In this document: one piece after another, positions 60,752 to 64,000 of the stretch
Layout: every line of letters starts with the position of its first letter
Numbering within the stretch: the stretch's first letter is position 1
Assembly: GCF_000472865.1 (NCBI RefSeq)
Contig: NZ_AXAP01000012.1
Span: 97,137-161,136, forward strand
From: Bradyrhizobium elkanii WSM2783
GTDB lineage: Bacteria; Pseudomonadota; Alphaproteobacteria; Rhizobiales; Xanthobacteraceae
DNA length: 64,000 nucleotides
Reading direction: 5' to 3'
The notes under the pieces: generated by a model
What the model was told of the DNA's origin: nothing
What the model saw: the letters and a program-made list of their open reading frames with translations, nothing else
The model's database searches: none
Program-made: the position numbers and the translations under genes

Positions 60752-62512
60752 TCAAATATCCCCGATCACCTCGCGCCGGCGCTGCTCGGATTCCTCGGCA
60801 TAACGCCGCATCGCGTGCGCCTCGTTGAGGACGCCGATCGGACAGCGTTCCGCGCCCTCCTCGACCACGGCGAGCGATTCCGCTTCCGCGGCGTCGAACA
60901 CCGCAATTGCCTCCTGGATGTTCATGGACGGATGCAGCACCACGTCGCTGTGGCGCAGGATGCCGAGGAGGCCGTTGTGCATATCGATATCGGGCGCATG
61001 CGCGTCCGCGATCAATGCCAACCCGGCGTAACGCCCCTCGCCATCGACCGCGACCACCTGGGTTTTGGAGCCGAGCGGGAACTGCTTGCGGAACTGCGCT
61101 ATTGGCACGTCCGCATTCACGGTCGTCATGTCCCGGCGCATCAATTTGTCCACCGTGAGATCGCGGATCCAGCCGACATCGGCGGCGCTGCGGATGGTCT
61201 CGCCACGCAGATGCAAGCGCCAAGTCGCAAATGAATAGCCGAACAGTTCCCGCGTGATCATCGTGGAGATGATGACGGAGACCAGCACCGCCGTGGTGAG
61301 CCAGAGATTGCCGGTCGATTCCAGCGCGATGAAGGACATCGTCAGCGGTCCGCCGATGACCGACGCCGACAACGCGCTCATGCAGATCACCGCATAGACG
61401 TCCGGATCGAGTTGGAGGCCCGGCCACAACATGTCGCAACCGGCGGCGAACAGCCGGCCGCCCAGTGCGCCCATGAACAGCGTGGCGAAGAACAGGCCGC
61501 CGCGAAATCCGCTGCCGAGCGAGACGATCGAGGCCATCGCTTTCAGGAACAGCACGCCGGCCATGAAGGCGAACGGTATCGACACGATGCCGCCGAGATG
61601 CAGCGCGCCATGACCCGAGGACATCACCTGCGGCGTCAGCAGCGCCATCAGTCCGACCGCGAAGCCGCCGAGGGCCGTACGCAATGGCGGCCAGAGCCCT
61701 GTCTTTCCGAGCAGCGTCTCGCACAGCGTGACGCCGCGCATGATGGCGATGCCGAACAGCGCCGCCAGCACGCCGAGCAGCGCGGCGATGGCGAGGTCGC
61801 GCCCCAGCACGTCGCCGGCGGCATCGACGCCGACCCCCAGCGTCAGCACGCTGAAGGAATGGGCGACAAAATAGCCGGCAACCGCGGCGACCCCGACCGG
61901 CGCCAGGCTCGCGGGCGTGTAGCCGCCGATCACAAGTTCGAAAGCATAGAAGGCGCCGGCCAGCGGCGCGCCGAAGGCGCCGGCGATCGCCGCCGCCGCT
62001 CCACAGCCGACCATGATGCGCTGATCGATGCGCCGCAGGTGGAAGGCGCGGCCGACCGAAGCTGCGATGCCGCTGGAGAGCTGCGTATAGCCCGCCTCGA
62101 GCCCGACCGAGGCGCCGACGCCGGAGGACCAGATCGTCTGCAGCGCGACGATCACGCTGCCGCGGAACGACATCCGTCCGCCATAGAGGGCATTGGCCTC
62201 GATCGGATCAATCTCGCGCTTCGGCCGCCAGCGCGCCAGCGCGAGGAAGGCCAGGCCCAGCAATAGCCCACCCAGGCTCGGAACCAGCACGGCGCGCAGC
62301 GGATCGAGGCTGATCTGGCTGGAGAGCCGCTCGCCGAACGGCAGGTCGAACAGGGCGACGTGCAGGACCGACACCGCGCCACTCATGGCCGCCACCACCA
62401 GCCCGCCAATGGTTCCGGTCAGTGCCGCCAGGACCACCAGGCTGGTTTCATGCGCGCGGACGAAGGCGCGCAGCCGGCGTGGAGCCTCGAGATAGCGGGA
62501 CTTGGTGAGCAT
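60752..62512 (-). CDS. ClC-type chloride channel/antiporter with CBS domains
   Basis: Membrane protein of 586 residues: a ClC domain (about 20-440, some 12-14 hydrophobic stretches) and a C-terminal CBS pair (about 455-575, with VDKLMRRDMTTVNADVPI and VVLHPSMNIQEAIAVF). Conserved filter sequences are altered: the GREGP motif reads GLEAG and the GxFxP motif reads GGLFFA. The gating Glu is kept. Relatives in Rhizobiales may share this; selectivity may differ from the E. coli antiporter. CBS domains usually sense adenine nucleotides. ATG 62512; no clear promoter recognised. Confidence 0.9.
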   Translation of the reverse strand: MLTKSRYLEAPRRLRAFVRAHETSLVVLAALTGTIGGLVVAAMSGAVSVLHVALFDLPFGERLSSQISLDPLRAVLVPSLGGLLLGLAFLALARWRPKREIDPIEANALYGGRMSFRGSVIVALQTIWSSGVGASVGLEAGYTQLSSGIAASVGRAFHLRRIDQRIMVGCGAAAAIAGAFGAPLAGAFYAFELVIGGYTPASLAPVGVAAVAGYFVAHSFSVLTLGVGVDAAGDVLGRDLAIAALLGVLAALFGIAIMRGVTLCETLLGKTGLWPPLRTALGGFAVGLMALLTPQVMSSGHGALHLGGIVSIPFAFMAGVLFLKAMASIVSLGSGFRGGLFFATLFMGALGGRLFAAGCDMLWPGLQLDPDVYAVICMSALSASVIGGPLTMSFIALESTGNLWLTTAVLVSVIISTMITRELFGYSFATWRLHLRGETIRSAADVGWIRDLTVDKLMRRDMTTVNADVPIAQFRKQFPLGSKTQVVAVDGEGRYAGLALIADAHAPDIDMHNGLLGILRHSDVVLHPSMNIQEAIAVFDAAEAESLAVVEEGAERCPIGVLNEAHAMRRYAEESEQRRREVIGDI

Positions 62513-62701
62513 TGCGGAGGCCGCCGACGCAGGAGGTATCTCCGGCCTCGTTTACGGGCCTTGCAGGCGGGTGGCAATCACGGCGGGATCATGGCAGCGC
62601 AGAGCGGATAAACGGCTCAATGCTCTTCACAATCCCGTCACGCTGCATGTAGTATGTCAGTACATGCTGCTTCGCAGCGATATGGAGGCCGGGAGCGTTA
62701 C

Positions 62702-63259
62702 TTGAACGCACATGTCTCGCAAGGCGGTTGGCCGGTACTGGTCCTGAACGCGGACTTTCGGCCGCTGAGTTATTATCCCCTGTCGCTATGGTCGTGGCAG
62801 GACGCGATCAAGGCAGTCTTCCTCGATCGCGTAAATATCGTCGAATATTACGACCGGGCGGTCCGGAGCCCCTCCTTCGAAATCCAGCTCCCCAGCGTCG
62901 TCTCGCTGAAATCCTTCGTCAAGCCGACCACGCATCCCGCATTCACGCGTTTCAACGTTTTCCTGCGCGATCGTTTCGCCTGCCAATACTGCAATTCGCC
63001 CGACGATCTCACCTTCGATCACATCATCCCGCGCAGCAAAGGCGGCCAGACCACCTGGGAGAATGTGGTCGCGGCCTGCTCGCCCTGTAACCTCAGGAAG
63101 GGCAACCTGACGACGCAGCAGGCCAAGATGTTTCCGAAGCAGACGCCGTTCGCGCCGACCGTGCACCAACTCCACCGCAACGGCCGCCTGTTCCCGCCAA
63201 ACTATCTGCACGATAGCTGGCTCGACTACCTGTACTGGGACACCGAGCTGGATCCGTAA
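62702..63259 (+). CDS. HNH endonuclease
   Basis: Protein of 185 residues with an N-terminal region GGWPVLVLNADFRPLSYYPLSLWSWQDAIKAVFLDRVNIVEYYD and a C-terminal HNH domain: Cys pairs in FACQYCNS and CSPCNLRKGN bind zinc, and the motif DHIIPRSKGGQTTWENVVAAC holds the His-Asn-His. Widespread as a housekeeping-type HNH of unknown role in alphaproteobacteria. The start is TTG 62702: GGGAG stands six bases before it and no ATG fits; an in-frame ATG at 62654 has no ribosome site. The following 280 bases hold no gene I can support. Confidence 0.92.
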   Translation: MNAHVSQGGWPVLVLNADFRPLSYYPLSLWSWQDAIKAVFLDRVNIVEYYDRAVRSPSFEIQLPSVVSLKSFVKPTTHPAFTRFNVFLRDRFACQYCNSPDDLTFDHIIPRSKGGQTTWENVVAACSPCNLRKGNLTTQQAKMFPKQTPFAPTVHQLHRNGRLFPPNYLHDSWLDYLYWDTELDP

Positions 63260-63546
63260 GGGATTGTCGGGAGTTTTGTGATGCACCTCATAAGAGTGTC
63301 AAAACACACATAAGTGCGTCGCGTTTTGCCGCCTGATCTTGTCGAAACATCACCATCGGACCGAGCGAGATCCAGCGAACGAGTTCTCCGACGCTATCGT
63401 CCGGCCCTTCGTGGTTAAATCTTGGTGTACATCGACGGGCCCAGCGACTGGGCCGTGGGACTCTCACGGTGTCGAGCGTCTCAACCTCTGGAAGACGATC
63501 CTGGGCAAATTGGCCGAGTAGGCCACATTTGTGCTAGAGGACGAGC
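63260..63546. other. Gap with possible gene remnant
   Basis: No complete gene is visible. A frame ending in GVERLNLWKTILGKLAE at about 63521 reads like the C-terminus of some protein but has no matching front. It is AT-richer near 63280-63330. No tRNA or terminator was recognised. Confidence 0.3.
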
Positions 63547-63860
63547 ATGAGTGCCTCTGAGCCGCCGCCATTTGGTCGATAGCCGGTCCATCGGAATACA
63601 AGCTCCATTTTGCGCGCTGGAACGGACACAGCCGGCCCTTAGAAGTGTGGGCGCGCGACAGGGGAGAATGGCAAGGTTGGCAGGAATACCGCCCAGCGCG
63701 CGACGAATTCAATCGTCCCAAGATCTTTTCACTCATCCAATTTTATCATGAACCGGACGCTTGGCTCTTCGGTGGCGTGTTCCGTGTGTCGGAACGATTG
63801 TCAGATCGCTATGTGGTGATGCTGAGCGAAGAAGGCCGCGGCTTCATCGGTCGTCTTAAA
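63547..63860 (+). pseudogene. GIY-YIG-nuclease-like gene, frameshifted and truncated by an insertion
   Basis: ATG 63547 (GAGG six bases upstream) opens MSASEPPP, then meets a stop at once. In the next frame the natural continuation is read: IWSIAGPSEYKLHFARW, LEVWARDRGEWQGWQEYRPARDEFNRP, KIFSLIQFYHEPDAWLFGGVFRV, ending GRGFIGRLK. The frame change lies between about 63561 and 63575 (GCC repeats). The sequence resembles the front half of a GIY-YIG nuclease family protein I recall from Rhizobiales. At 63861 similarity stops and an IS21-like end begins, so the C-terminal part is missing or displaced. Confidence 0.65.
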
Positions 63861-64000
63861 TGTCATTCGGCCTGCAATATTGACCCCCTAAGCCGGGGGA
63901 TCGGCGTCCAAAATTGACCCCCGTATTGCCTCATCTGAGGATGTTACTTTCGCTTGACGGACGTAGCGCCGACTGTCGGCCGGTCTGAGGTTGCGTCATT
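63861..64000. mobile_element. Left end of an IS21-like insertion sequence (partial)
   Basis: The segment begins TGTCATTCGGCC at the break in the GIY-YIG-like frame. It holds two copies of an AATATTGACCCCC / AAAATTGACCCCC motif 31-32 bases apart, separated by a CCTAAGCCGGGGG hairpin. Multiple short terminal repeats and a 5'-TG start are features of the IS21 family, in which istA follows. The transposase itself would lie outside the window, so the family call rests only on the end. Confidence 0.55.

Noticed and set aside
63260..63546. Possible tRNA downstream of the HNH gene
   Set aside because: The GGGCCCAGCGACTGGGCC stem does not extend to a cloverleaf; no T-loop GTTCRA or CCA-side acceptor pairing is found.

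Overview
The window reads as chromosomal DNA from a high-GC alphaproteobacterium of the Rhizobiales, most likely Bradyrhizobium or a close relative (Nitrobacteraceae/Bradyrhizobiaceae). Reasons: a Bradyrhizobium-type TlpA thioredoxin at 39.1 kb, the ftsEX - zinc-ribbon/DUF3426 - cpdR - DUF4175 block, the argH/lptM/lysA block, a SAM-II riboswitch before metXW, and several families of palindromic intergenic repeats typical of these genomes. I saw no rRNA, no convincing tRNA, no CRISPR array and no phage. The only insertion sequence is at the extreme right edge.

Layout. 0-5 kb: two membrane c-di-GMP proteins, one predicted phosphodiesterase with a dead cyclase domain and one predicted cyclase, with a small DUF7662 gene between them. 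5-10 kb: galU, a MltB-type lytic transglycosylase, a DUF459 SGNH-like exported protein that lacks its nucleophile, and a CsbD-like stress protein. 10-12.5 kb: two divergent short-chain dehydrogenases and a TauD/TfdA dioxygenase. 12.6-18 kb: YqgE/AlgH, a DsbD-N-type exported protein, a polysaccharide flippase, a His-rich cell-wall amidase and an alpha/beta hydrolase. 18-23.5 kb: amino-acid biosynthesis (metX-metW under a SAM-II riboswitch with terminator, then chorismate mutase - aminotransferase - TyrA). 23.6-30.4 kb: envelope and division genes (DUF2125, ChaC, PlsC, YdcF, FtsX, FtsE, zinc-ribbon protein, CpdR). 30.6-39.8 kb: the DUF4175 giant, a carboxymuconolactone-decarboxylase-like protein and dehydrogenase pair, a tiny protein with a PGP...GAGLP-helix-RRRR tail, then lysA-lptM-argH and tlpA. 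39.8-46 kb: YjfB-like protein, 3-hydroxybutyryl-CoA dehydrogenase, etfBA, PduO adenosyltransferase, BrkB-type membrane protein and a soluble hybrid histidine kinase with a histone-like tail. 46-49 kb: GluQ, AlkA-type glycosylase and two proteins of unknown function.

49-60.5 kb is the accessory part. It holds LysR and nitronate monooxygenase around a perfect 18-bp palindrome, an orphan branched-chain-type substrate-binding protein, an acyl-CoA synthetase, an AraC regulator, a berberine-bridge-type FAD oxidoreductase, a DUF2855 reductase-like protein, a flavin monooxygenase with an NTF2-like front domain, and an NHL propeller protein with a CxxCCC cluster. These look like parts of catabolic routes whose substrate the sequence does not reveal. 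60.7-64 kb: ClC channel/antiporter with CBS pair, an HNH endonuclease starting with TTG, and a GIY-YIG-type gene broken twice, by a frameshift and by an IS21-like end.

Intergenic spaces are filled with at least seven families of inverted repeats. One (about 125 bp, four copies) has nested stems whose inner arm appears to covary between copies.
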